Shown in pieces: positions 16,823 to 23,732 of a DNA stretch of 34,568 nucleotides. The first letter of the stretch is position 1, and every line of letters begins with the position of its first letter. A program made the translations under genes and the position numbers. Under the pieces are notes generated by a model. It saw nothing but the letters and a program-made list of their open reading frames with translations. It was not told the DNA's origin and did not search any database. This DNA is from Candidatus Saccharimonadota bacterium (GTDB taxonomy: Bacteria; Patescibacteriota; Saccharimonadia; Saccharimonadales; Saccharimonadaceae). The DNA is taken from NCBI GenBank assembly GCA_018060465.1, contig JAGOVX010000005.1, forward strand, positions 1-34,568, written 5' to 3'.

Positions 16823-18001
16823 CTAGTGAATATATTGGTAGCCACGGGCTTGGCCAGCCGAAATAGTACGCTGGTTTACGATACCAAAGCCACCATAGGC
16901 GTAGTTGTTCATTTCGGTTATCACTATGTCACCGTTTGATTTGACGCGCTCTACCACACCCACGTGTCCAAAGTATCCAGATGAATCTACCAAGACTGCA
17001 CCGGCCGCAGGGTTATTGTTGACGGGATAGCCTGCTGTACGAGCGTTGATAGCCCATGTATTGGCGTTACCCCAGAAGCTACCCACTGGACGACCCAGCT
17101 GCGCACGGCGTTCATAGGCATACCAGGTACAGTTTCCGTAGTAATATCTGTTACCCGCAGAAGTTTTCGCTAGATTGACATCAACAATGCTACTGCTGAT
17201 CGAGCCAGTTCTTCCAACCGCAGCCGAAGTGGTTTGGGTTGTAACAGGTGCGGCCTCTACTGGCTTGACACCATCTGGTACAACAATCCTGTTGCCGGCC
17301 TTTACCCCACTTAGCTCTAGGTCGTTTATCGAAACAATACGAGCTGCGTTCGAGCGGTACTCCTGAGCTATTGAACCTGCGGTTTCACCACTCTGAACCG
17401 TATGAAGCACGCCACTAACAGGCAATATAACAAGTTTTCGTCCTGGTTCAATCGCATCAGTATCGGCCATATTGTTTGCCCAACGAATAGTATTGGCAGA
17501 AATGCCAAATTGACCTGCAAGCGAGGAGACGGTGTCGCCTTTCTTTGCTTTGTAGGTGGTAATTGAACGATTTGTATTGGTTGGCTTTACAATTTGCGGC
17601 TTGCTCACTGCTGTAGTATCTGTCTGAGCAAGTTCACTTTTTACTGTCATAGAAATAGACATACTGGCTGCACTTGCGGCAATTGGTAGATTTGCTCGTT
17701 CGGCTAAATCTGCGGTTATGTCTGTCGCAATCACTTCATCTACCGATGGAACAGGAGCAACGTAGGTGGCGTCTGCGGCAGTAACCTTTAGTAAGTCTGC
17801 CTGCTGAACTCCAACGCCTTTTGGCGCATCGTACCCCACCGCAACAATGGCTATGAGGAATGAAAATATTCCAAGATACCCTGCGATGTGTGATGCAGAT
17901 AATTTTCGTTGTTTCGAAGCGCGTTTTTGTTTCACAGCGGCTGGTTGCTTGGTAGCTTCAGCCTTTGCTAGAGCAGTGCTCGGCGCAATATCGTTACGAA
18001 T
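16823..18001 (-). CDS. Peptidoglycan hydrolase with two LysM and a CHAP domain, ATT start
   Basis: A 392-residue exported cell-wall enzyme. After a basic N-terminus there is one hydrophobic segment (about residues 37-56, AGYLGIFSFLIAIVAVGY) acting as signal or anchor, an Ala/Thr-rich linker, two LysM peptidoglycan-binding repeats (about 150-195, KKGDTVSSLAGQFGISANT; and 198-240, VQSGETAGSI) and a C-terminal CHAP amidase/endopeptidase domain. The CHAP domain has the catalytic Cys in GNCTWYAYERR and His in FGHVGVVE. The only start with a ribosome site is ATT at 18001 (AGGAG, 7-nt spacing). The frame is closed by TGA 10 codons upstream. The alternative GTG at 17935 has no ribosome site and gives 370 residues. 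The gene has a roughly 250-nt leader and its own near-consensus promoter. Confidence 0.88.
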   Translation of the reverse strand: MRNDIAPSTALAKAEATKQPAAVKQKRASKQRKLSASHIAGYLGIFSFLIAIVAVGYDAPKGVGVQQADLLKVTAADATYVAPVPSVDEVIATDITADLAERANLPIAASAASMSISMTVKSELAQTDTTAVSKPQIVKPTNTNRSITTYKAKKGDTVSSLAGQFGISANTIRWANNMADTDAIEPGRKLVILPVSGVLHTVQSGETAGSIAQEYRSNAARIVSINDLELSGVKAGNRIVVPDGVKPVEAAPVTTQTTSAAVGRTGSISSSIVDVNLAKTSAGNRYYYGNCTWYAYERRAQLGRPVGSFWGNANTWAINARTAGYPVNNNPAAGAVLVDSSGYFGHVGVVERVKSNGDIVITEMNNYAYGGFGIVNQRTISAGQARGYQYIH

Positions 18002-18260
18002 TGTACTTCTCCTGCCAGACTCGATTGCTCAAGAAGGCTTCTACCATACTTTGTCTTTCTTCCTACACGTGGTGTAAGAACGAGGCACACTTGATCGACC
18101 AATTTATTAGTTAATATTGCTTCTAAATAGTTCTCGTTCGGTGCCCGTACGACAGTTCGGGTAGGCCCATTTTATTGCTTGAAAACGCTATCTCTTGCTA
18201 CTGAACTCCGGATGGAATTCTACACAAGACTCACTATCAACCATAAAATGTGCTCCTTTC
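18002..18260 (-). other. Long 5' leader of the LysM-CHAP gene
   Basis: About 250 nt lie between the promoter and the ATT start. It contains an 18-codon frame (18244-18188), a CCCG/CGGG hairpin around 18145-18170 and a small TACAC-CAC-GTGTA stem around 18060. I do not recognise a known riboswitch; in particular the conserved parts of the cyclic-di-AMP (ydaO) class, which often precedes such hydrolases, are not apparent. Post-transcriptional control is an inference from leader length alone. Confidence 0.4.
18188..18244 (-). CDS. Possible 18-aa leader peptide before LysM-CHAP gene
   Basis: The frame MVDSESCVEFHPEFSSKR starts at ATG 18244, with AAAGGAG 8 nt upstream. It is the first frame after the promoter. 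The ribosome site overlaps the expected transcription start, so its use depends on the exact start point. No function is known. Confidence 0.35.
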   Translation of the reverse strand: MVDSESCVEFHPEFSSKR

Positions 18261-18289
18261 ATTGTAACAACACTTGATTTTTATGTCAA
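18261..18289 (-). promoter_or_regulatory. Near-consensus promoter of the LysM-CHAP gene
   Basis: TTGACA (18289-18284), a 17-bp spacer, then TACAAT (18266-18261) preceded by TGT, an extended -10. This is the best sigma-70-type promoter in the window and suggests strong expression. Confidence 0.75.
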
Positions 18290-18300
18290 TATATTTCTTG

Positions 18301-19437
18301 CTATAGAATTTGGCACTTTTTCTGGCAATGATTCCTAATATTGGCCTCGTGTTCGGCATTTGTACGTGCAAAATATGTTATGTCATCATCGCCACTCAAA
18401 AAGTACAAATAGTCACCTTTTGCCGGATTTGCGACAGCCAGTAGTGCCCACTCTCCTGGTGATGCGATAGGGCCGGGAGGAAGCCCTGTATGAATACGCG
18501 TATTATACAGTGAATCAAGGCCAGGATCACGCGCTACGCCCATCATATCGGCAGCATACTGATAGGTAACATCGGAACCAAGCTGCATACCCTTTTTTAG
18601 TCGCGATAGAAATACCTGTGCAACCTTCGCTTGATCTGCGTTTTTAGAAACCTCGCGCTGAATGATAGAGGCAAGCGTAATACCTTCGTACAAGCTAAGC
18701 CCCTGCTTTTTATAGGCTGCCTGTAAGTTGTATTTCGTCACCACTCTGTCTAATTCCTGGAATGAACGCTCGAGCACTTGTGAAGCAGTCGCATCTGCTG
18801 GAAATGCGTAGGTTTCACCGTACACATAGCCTTCTAGGCTCGCCTTGGCTGGTTGACCCGCAAAAATCTTGCCAGAATAGTGTGCGAGAAGCGCCGCCTG
18901 GATCTCGGCAGCAGAAAATCCAGCCTGAGACAGAACTTTTTTATGCTCTGCCAAGGTAGCACCGGGTAGAAACGTAATGATAAATGTTTCAGTTTTACCA
19001 GAGGTTATAATGTCAACAATGCTCGCAACACTGGAGCCTCGACTAATCTTGTATAGCCCAGCCTGAAGTTTGTTACCTACTCCTCTTGTGCGTACATACC
19101 ACTCAAATGCAATGCTACTACGGATTACCCGATGCTGCTTGAGCAAGCCAGATAACTGCGCACTACTTGTGCCTACAGGAATCTTGACGGTAACTAATTG
19201 ATTGCTGCCAGGATCAACCGGACGAAGCTGCTGGCCATACCACAAAACCGCTGCAAGAATCACCAGAATACCACTAATAGCGGCAATACCGCCGTATTTT
19301 AGCCATCGTGATTTTTTAGTAGCTGCCAGCTGTACCATAGGAATATCGGGCATATCTACATCAGGCAATCTTGGTTTTTTCTCGATCGACGAGGCGCTCT
19401 GATTCAGCGGTCGTTTTGGAGGCCGAATATCATTCAT
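18301..19437 (-). CDS. mltG: Endolytic transglycosylase MltG
   Basis: A 378-residue YceG/MltG family protein, which cleaves nascent peptidoglycan strands in the membrane and may terminate glycan elongation. A cytoplasmic Pro/Arg-rich N-terminus is followed by one transmembrane helix (about residues 46-68). The YceG domain includes the LysM-like part and the catalytic region LASIIQREVSKNADQAKVA, in which the Glu of QREV aligns with the catalytic Glu of MltG. FLSRLKKGMQLGSDVTYQYA and THTGLPPGPIASPGEWALLA-like signatures and the ending YFARTNAEHEANI are all present (the second reads NTRIHTGLPPGPI). Its ATG overlaps the yqgF stop by ATGA, so it is coupled to the ftsA - baseplate-J-like - yqgF operon. 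Confidence 0.92.
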   Translation of the reverse strand: MNDIRPPKRPLNQSASSIEKKPRLPDVDMPDIPMVQLAATKKSRWLKYGGIAAISGILVILAAVLWYGQQLRPVDPGSNQLVTVKIPVGTSSAQLSGLLKQHRVIRSSIAFEWYVRTRGVGNKLQAGLYKISRGSSVASIVDIITSGKTETFIITFLPGATLAEHKKVLSQAGFSAAEIQAALLAHYSGKIFAGQPAKASLEGYVYGETYAFPADATASQVLERSFQELDRVVTKYNLQAAYKKQGLSLYEGITLASIIQREVSKNADQAKVAQVFLSRLKKGMQLGSDVTYQYAADMMGVARDPGLDSLYNTRIHTGLPPGPIASPGEWALLAVANPAKGDYLYFLSGDDDITYFARTNAEHEANIRNHCQKKCQIL

Positions 19438-19844
19438 GGCTGACGCTCCAGATAATCTTGCAGTATTATTGTTGCAGCTTCTATATCTATATCTTGCTTT
19501 TCGTAGGCACCGCCACGTTCTTGTAACCGTTTTTCTGCTACAACGCTCGTCAGTGATTCATCTTGAAATTCAATGGTGTCACACAGATTTTGTAGTTGCG
19601 TTGCGACATTCTCGACATAGGTCGATTGCGCAGTAGCCTCACCAGATTGATTCCGCGGATACCCAACAACTATTTTGCTAACAGCATGACTACGTACAAT
19701 CTCAGCCAATTCTGTATATTCATTACCGTCAACCATCACAGCACCTAGTGGTACCGCAATACGCACACTAGAAATATCTGCTATGGCTACTCCTATACGG
19801 GCAGCACCAATGTCTAGACCAAGAACTGTATTAGTTTGCGCCAT
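19434..19844 (-). CDS. yqgF: YqgF/RuvX family nuclease
   Basis: A 136-residue RNase H-fold protein of the YqgF (RuvX) family, a putative Holliday junction resolvase also linked to 16S rRNA 5' end processing. Conserved features are GLDIGAARIGVAIAD (first catalytic Asp, about residue 11), VVGYPRNQSGEATAQ (about 58-72), FQDESLTSVVAEKRL (catalytic Glu region, about 95-109) and the final DIEAATIILQDYLE (catalytic Asp). All acidic residues expected for metal binding are there and the length is normal. The ATG at 19844 lies 14 nt inside the end of the upstream gene, so translation is probably coupled. Confidence 0.92.
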   Translation of the reverse strand: MAQTNTVLGLDIGAARIGVAIADISSVRIAVPLGAVMVDGNEYTELAEIVRSHAVSKIVVGYPRNQSGEATAQSTYVENVATQLQNLCDTIEFQDESLTSVVAEKRLQERGGAYEKQDIDIEAATIILQDYLERQP

Positions 19845-21474
19845 TCAACTTGAATTCTACCGTTATCCGTTTTGCATCGCCTGGTACGGTGCTGATCCAG
19901 AATGGGAAGAACTGAACATCGACTGATTCTACTCCCTGTATCGACTGTAGGTCGGCTTGGATATCGCCGAACTTCATACCAACAGAACGCTGTTTTATAG
20001 CCTTTTCATCTATTTTCGGCCCGATCCTTCCGGTTGCAACCAAGGTTGCTTCGCCACCAACTTTTTTCTTTGTTACATCCTGGAATTGCGCTTTGGCAGC
20101 ACCACTTTCGTAAATTCGCTGCTCGCTGGCATTGGCCATGCTGTCTGTTAATGTAGTTTTTAGAAAATCATCAATTTCGCTACGGGCAACGCCATTCATT
20201 TTGTACGTGACTTTTCCTACCAACGAAGCCTTACCACCCGTCACTTCCTGGCCAACCGCCGGCGATGGCTTTACGCTGCCATAATCTACAGTAAAAGTAT
20301 CCTCGAGAGTCGCGACATTACCTTCAAATTTACCTTTTAATTCAGCTTTTATGTCGTCTGTTTTTGCATCCACCAATGTTTGCTTGGCCTTTTGCACGTC
20401 AGCATCTGTAATAACCGTAACTTTTTTATCTGTTCCACCAGCTGTGGGGCCGCTAAATGTTGCACTGGCACTATTTGGGGCACCACTTAGATTGCCAGAT
20501 GCGGCATTGTATTTCGCACCCGCTTCTTCGGCGGTAACACCAACAGTAGTGCTGCCTGGACAGGCCACAGGAAAACAGCCCGGACCAATTGTACTAGCGG
20601 GTATCGTTACTGCGCTGTCTGTCACAAAGCCTAGTCCGCTTGCGGAAACAAGCCTCGTACCCGCTGCGATTGTAGTACCTCCGAGTGATTGATTCGACAA
20701 ACTAACCGTTCCGGCCGCCTTATTTCCCACATTCTTACTGCCAGTTGCCGTAATATCCTGTGAAATATCGTCTATTTGCGACACTACTATGGCTTTCATA
20801 GTGCCTTTTTTCGCATCAGTTTTTAGACTGTCACCAATAATTACATCTGTATTGATCGACTTGCTTGTTGTCTTTGCAGCAATCACAATTGTTGCATGAG
20901 GCGCAATAAAGATCGCCCACACCAGGAACGCGACCAAGGCAATGCCTCCTGCGATCCCAAAAAACAGCTTTTTACGAAAGTTGTTGAAGTTTGGTACAGT
21001 AACTCGAGACTTCTTGGGCGTGCGAGGCTCGTGTACTGTTGCCGAAGCCGCTGCCGGTGCGGGTGTGTCATGTAGTTTTTCTATGGTTTCTTCTAGCGCT
21101 GCACTCTCGTTTGCCGAGGTATCATGGACGTTTTTTCCTACCGGCACTTCATTGCCATCTATCACATCTTCACTATCATCTTGCTCCGAGGCATTCACTT
21201 CGGGCAGCTCTGGTTTGCTTTGTAGATTTTTCGCAACCGGAATTGCCGCTGCCGCAGCCAAATTCACCAGTGATGCATGATGTGTGATGAGCACGACGCG
21301 CTTGTCATTATTTTTGGCAGCACGCGCCAGCAAGCGCAAGTTGACCGCACTCTGCAATACACCCGTATGTTTTGGAGGTACGAGGGCAATAATCTTTTCT
21401 TTCGAAGCTTTTAGTTTGCTAATAATAGCGGTAATATCGTCTTCGACATCGATGTATATAACGTCTTTATTCAT
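19831..21474 (-). CDS. Membrane-anchored protein with baseplate J-like region
   Basis: A 547-residue protein. The N-terminal about 95 residues form a cytoplasmic alpha/beta region (VIYIDVEDDITAIISKLKAS... RVVLITHH) that I cannot assign. An acidic, Ala-rich linker follows, then a transmembrane helix (about 173-192, FFGIAGGIALVAFLVWAIFI) and a large exported Thr/Gly/Ala-rich part. The segment AAGTVSLSNQS...TIAAGTRLVSASGLGF...ITDADVQKAK resembles the baseplate J/gp47 fold seen in many Patescibacteria surface proteins, but this is only a resemblance. It starts 4 bp after the ftsA-like stop and overlaps yqgF. Position in an ftsA - yqgF - mltG operon suggests a role in envelope or division. Confidence 0.75.
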   Translation of the reverse strand: MNKDVIYIDVEDDITAIISKLKASKEKIIALVPPKHTGVLQSAVNLRLLARAAKNNDKRVVLITHHASLVNLAAAAAIPVAKNLQSKPELPEVNASEQDDSEDVIDGNEVPVGKNVHDTSANESAALEETIEKLHDTPAPAAASATVHEPRTPKKSRVTVPNFNNFRKKLFFGIAGGIALVAFLVWAIFIAPHATIVIAAKTTSKSINTDVIIGDSLKTDAKKGTMKAIVVSQIDDISQDITATGSKNVGNKAAGTVSLSNQSLGGTTIAAGTRLVSASGLGFVTDSAVTIPASTIGPGCFPVACPGSTTVGVTAEEAGAKYNAASGNLSGAPNSASATFSGPTAGGTDKKVTVITDADVQKAKQTLVDAKTDDIKAELKGKFEGNVATLEDTFTVDYGSVKPSPAVGQEVTGGKASLVGKVTYKMNGVARSEIDDFLKTTLTDSMANASEQRIYESGAAKAQFQDVTKKKVGGEATLVATGRIGPKIDEKAIKQRSVGMKFGDIQADLQSIQGVESVDVQFFPFWISTVPGDAKRITVEFKLNGAN

Positions 21475-21478
21475 GCAA

Positions 21479-22759
21479 CTAAATACGCAAAATGCGGTTT
21501 AATTTTTCCTTTATAGAGCCATTGTCGTCACTTCCCACTATTGTATCATAGCCCACTCGTAGCAGCCCCATAGCAGTGATAAACGTATGGTCGTTTGCTT
21601 TATTTGTAGTGTCTCGTATGCCGACTACTGTATCTGGCGAAATAAGCTGCACAGTAGGCCGTTTTGTGAACGGAAGGTTCTTGTACCAATCCTGCGTGCT
21701 GAGTGACTCTACTAATTTTACCAAGCTTGCACCACCACCACACAACAAAATACGGCCCGGCAAATGGTCTACCGCGTTAAATTCACTTAGCGCGAGCTCA
21801 ACTCCAGACAGCCATACTTCCAGCGTTGTATCTATCGCTTCCTCTGCTTGCTGTCGTACGTGGGATTTTATATGCTCGTTATCAATATTTACTTTTAGTT
21901 TCTCGGCTTCGTTGTAGCTAAGATCCATCTCGCTTGCAATCGTACGCGTGAAACTACGCCCACCTATGCCGAACATCTTGGTGCCTTCCACGCCACCATC
22001 GTTTACCACCGCGATGTCGGTTGTTCCACCGCCAACGTCGGCTAGTATAGCAGTAAAGCTGCTGCTCGTATCGTTCCCGAGCACACTACGGCTTACGGCA
22101 AATGGCTCGGCTGCAACAGCCAAAAGTTCTAGTGCTAATTCATCGGCTACTCGTTCCAGCGCGCCAATATGTACCATTGGGGCAAATGCTGTATATATTT
22201 GCACAGACACGTCTTTACCTTGAAATCCAATCGGGTTTGATACTTTATAGCCGTCAATATGTATACCGACTAATGCCGAATTTACCAGCTTTACTTCAAC
22301 TTCCTTGTTGCCAGTCTCGAGCGCAATCTGTTTTTGAGCTTTAGCCTGGGCACGTTCCTGTACTTTTTCAATGATAAATTCCATCTCGGCAATATCCAGC
22401 GGCCTATCTGGCTGTGGTCGTCGGTAACGAATTGTATTGGTTGCACCAATCACTAGCTCGCCTGCGATGCCTATGACTACTCGCTTTGCCTGCAACCCGG
22501 CTTGGTCTTCAGCCTCGGCCAACGCCGCTTCGCAGTTTTGTACTACGCCGGCAATATCGGCGATGGCACCTGAATGCATGTCACTTACATTTTGACGCGC
22601 TCGGCCCACGCCCACAATACTCATTTTGTCATCATCTAGCTTGGCAATAAGCGCTTTTACAAATTCTGTACCAATATCAAGCGCCACTATGTGCTGCATG
22701 TCTTCGGCTTCTTCACGCTGGCGCTTCAACTGCTTCAACTTATCTACGATCTTTGGCAT
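21479..22759 (-). CDS. ftsA: FtsA-like actin-family division protein
   Basis: A 426-residue actin-fold ATPase of the FtsA family. FtsA tethers FtsZ to the membrane and recruits the divisome. Visible: phosphate-1 motif VALDIGTEFVKALI (about residue 25), the SHS2/1C subdomain, phosphate-2 ILADVGGGTTDIAVV, adenosine motif ILLCGGGASLVKLVE, and a C-terminal amphipathic helix SIKEKLNRILRI like the FtsA membrane-targeting sequence. PilM of type IV pili is the other option, but the C-terminal helix favours FtsA. A longer frame to 22936 would add 59 residues overlapping the divergent gene and is rejected. The ATG at 22759 lies 10 nt after TATAAT and has no ribosome site. Confidence 0.87.
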   Translation of the reverse strand: MPKIVDKLKQLKRQREEAEDMQHIVALDIGTEFVKALIAKLDDDKMSIVGVGRARQNVSDMHSGAIADIAGVVQNCEAALAEAEDQAGLQAKRVVIGIAGELVIGATNTIRYRRPQPDRPLDIAEMEFIIEKVQERAQAKAQKQIALETGNKEVEVKLVNSALVGIHIDGYKVSNPIGFQGKDVSVQIYTAFAPMVHIGALERVADELALELLAVAAEPFAVSRSVLGNDTSSSFTAILADVGGGTTDIAVVNDGGVEGTKMFGIGGRSFTRTIASEMDLSYNEAEKLKVNIDNEHIKSHVRQQAEEAIDTTLEVWLSGVELALSEFNAVDHLPGRILLCGGGASLVKLVESLSTQDWYKNLPFTKRPTVQLISPDTVVGIRDTTNKANDHTFITAMGLLRVGYDTIVGSDDNGSIKEKLNRILRI

Positions 22760-22769
22760 AGTTGTTACT

Positions 22770-22775
22770 ATTATA
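22770..22775 (-). promoter_or_regulatory. -10 box of the ftsA operon
   Basis: TATAAT on the minus strand, 10 nt before the ATG. It probably drives ftsA - baseplate-J-like - yqgF - mltG, since their junctions overlap or are under 5 bp. Confidence 0.55.
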
Positions 22776-22800
22776 CCACTTGTGGTTACCCCAACGATAG

Positions 22801-22829
22801 TTGTATTAATTGACTTTTTATGATATAAT
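22801..22829 (+). promoter_or_regulatory. Promoter of the 298-aa orphan gene
   Basis: TTGTAT (22801-22806), 17 bp, TATAAT (22824-22829), then 6 nt to ATG 22836. The predicted transcription start falls on the ATG itself, the clearest leaderless case in the window. Confidence 0.65.
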
Positions 22830-22835
22830 AGAATT

Positions 22836-23732
22836 ATGGATTTAGAACCTGAAGCCCGCGCACTGGAAAAGAATCGTGAAATTGAAGCAATGCGTCTAGC
22901 AAATCTTGTATTAAAGGGGTTTGATATCGCCGACAAACTACAGACCTCTGCCTGCGAGCCTCAAGGACGTGCCGTGTCGCTAACGGTAGAGCGCAATGTG
23001 CTCGATACAGTACGAGGTGATAACATCAGTCCCCAACTTGCCGACATACTATGCGACCCCTACGTGTACTTGTCGATCGCGTATAAGCGTCAAACAGTAG
23101 ATGCACGTCCCTCACTTGCGATTGAATTTATGCGCGATGACTCTGAATCACTTGAGCAAATCGGGGAACTTGCGAGACTCGGAGGAGATTTGCCCGAGGA
23201 TGGGCCGTTCACTGGCTTTGATGGCACGACAGCTGCTAATGATATTTCATGTTTGCTAACAGAACTTATCCGCCCAAAGAACGCGATCGTTGTTAATCTT
23301 GAAGGCGTGACTGATCTGGAGAAAGAGTCGCCGACAGAAATTACAGACCCACAATCACCAGGTCAAGCACTCGAGATAGAGGATATTCTGAAAGAAAAAG
23401 GCTGTCCGTATACTCAAATTGAAGAATACGTTTTTGATGATATTAACGGGTGCCGCTACATTATTCGTGTTGAGTCAGAGTGTGTCGATGACAATAGTCG
23501 CATAACGAGCATTACGATACTGAAAGATGATCGAATACTTGATATTGTTGACGGAGAACCCGTGCAATCTGGTACGCTTAATGGCGCCATCATCGAGTGT
23601 TCACCACTAGAGCACTCCATCAACTTCATCGAAGAAGATAGTTTTGGTGCTACCAAACCAGCAAAAGAAGATGCTATGGCAATCGCCGAACTTATGCGCC
23701 AACTGAGTGATATACAGGATGCCCTAAGCTAG
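22836..23732 (+). CDS. Acidic cytosolic protein of unknown function
   Basis: A 298-residue protein that I do not recognise. It has no hydrophobic segment or signal and is strongly acidic overall (many Asp/Glu runs, for example EFMRDDSESLEQIGELARLG), with seven or so scattered Cys that do not form obvious metal-binding pairs. Residues about 185-260 (EDILKEKGCPYTQIEEYVFD; YIIRVESECVDDNSRITSIT) read as alternating beta/alpha structure, with an earlier region (about 40-130) of similar style. So two related domains are possible. The frame opens at an apparently leaderless ATG. It is the only plus-strand gene between obgE and metG, divergent from ftsA, and its end overlaps the convergent alaS stop by 9 nt. 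Confidence 0.75.
   Translation: MDLEPEARALEKNREIEAMRLANLVLKGFDIADKLQTSACEPQGRAVSLTVERNVLDTVRGDNISPQLADILCDPYVYLSIAYKRQTVDARPSLAIEFMRDDSESLEQIGELARLGGDLPEDGPFTGFDGTTAANDISCLLTELIRPKNAIVVNLEGVTDLEKESPTEITDPQSPGQALEIEDILKEKGCPYTQIEEYVFDDINGCRYIIRVESECVDDNSRITSITILKDDRILDIVDGEPVQSGTLNGAIIECSPLEHSINFIEEDSFGATKPAKEDAMAIAELMRQLSDIQDALS

Noticed and set aside
22760-22936. N-terminal extension of the FtsA-like protein to 485 residues
   Set aside because: It would overlap the divergent orphan gene and both promoters; homology begins at MPKIVDKLKQ, 10 nt after a TATAAT box.
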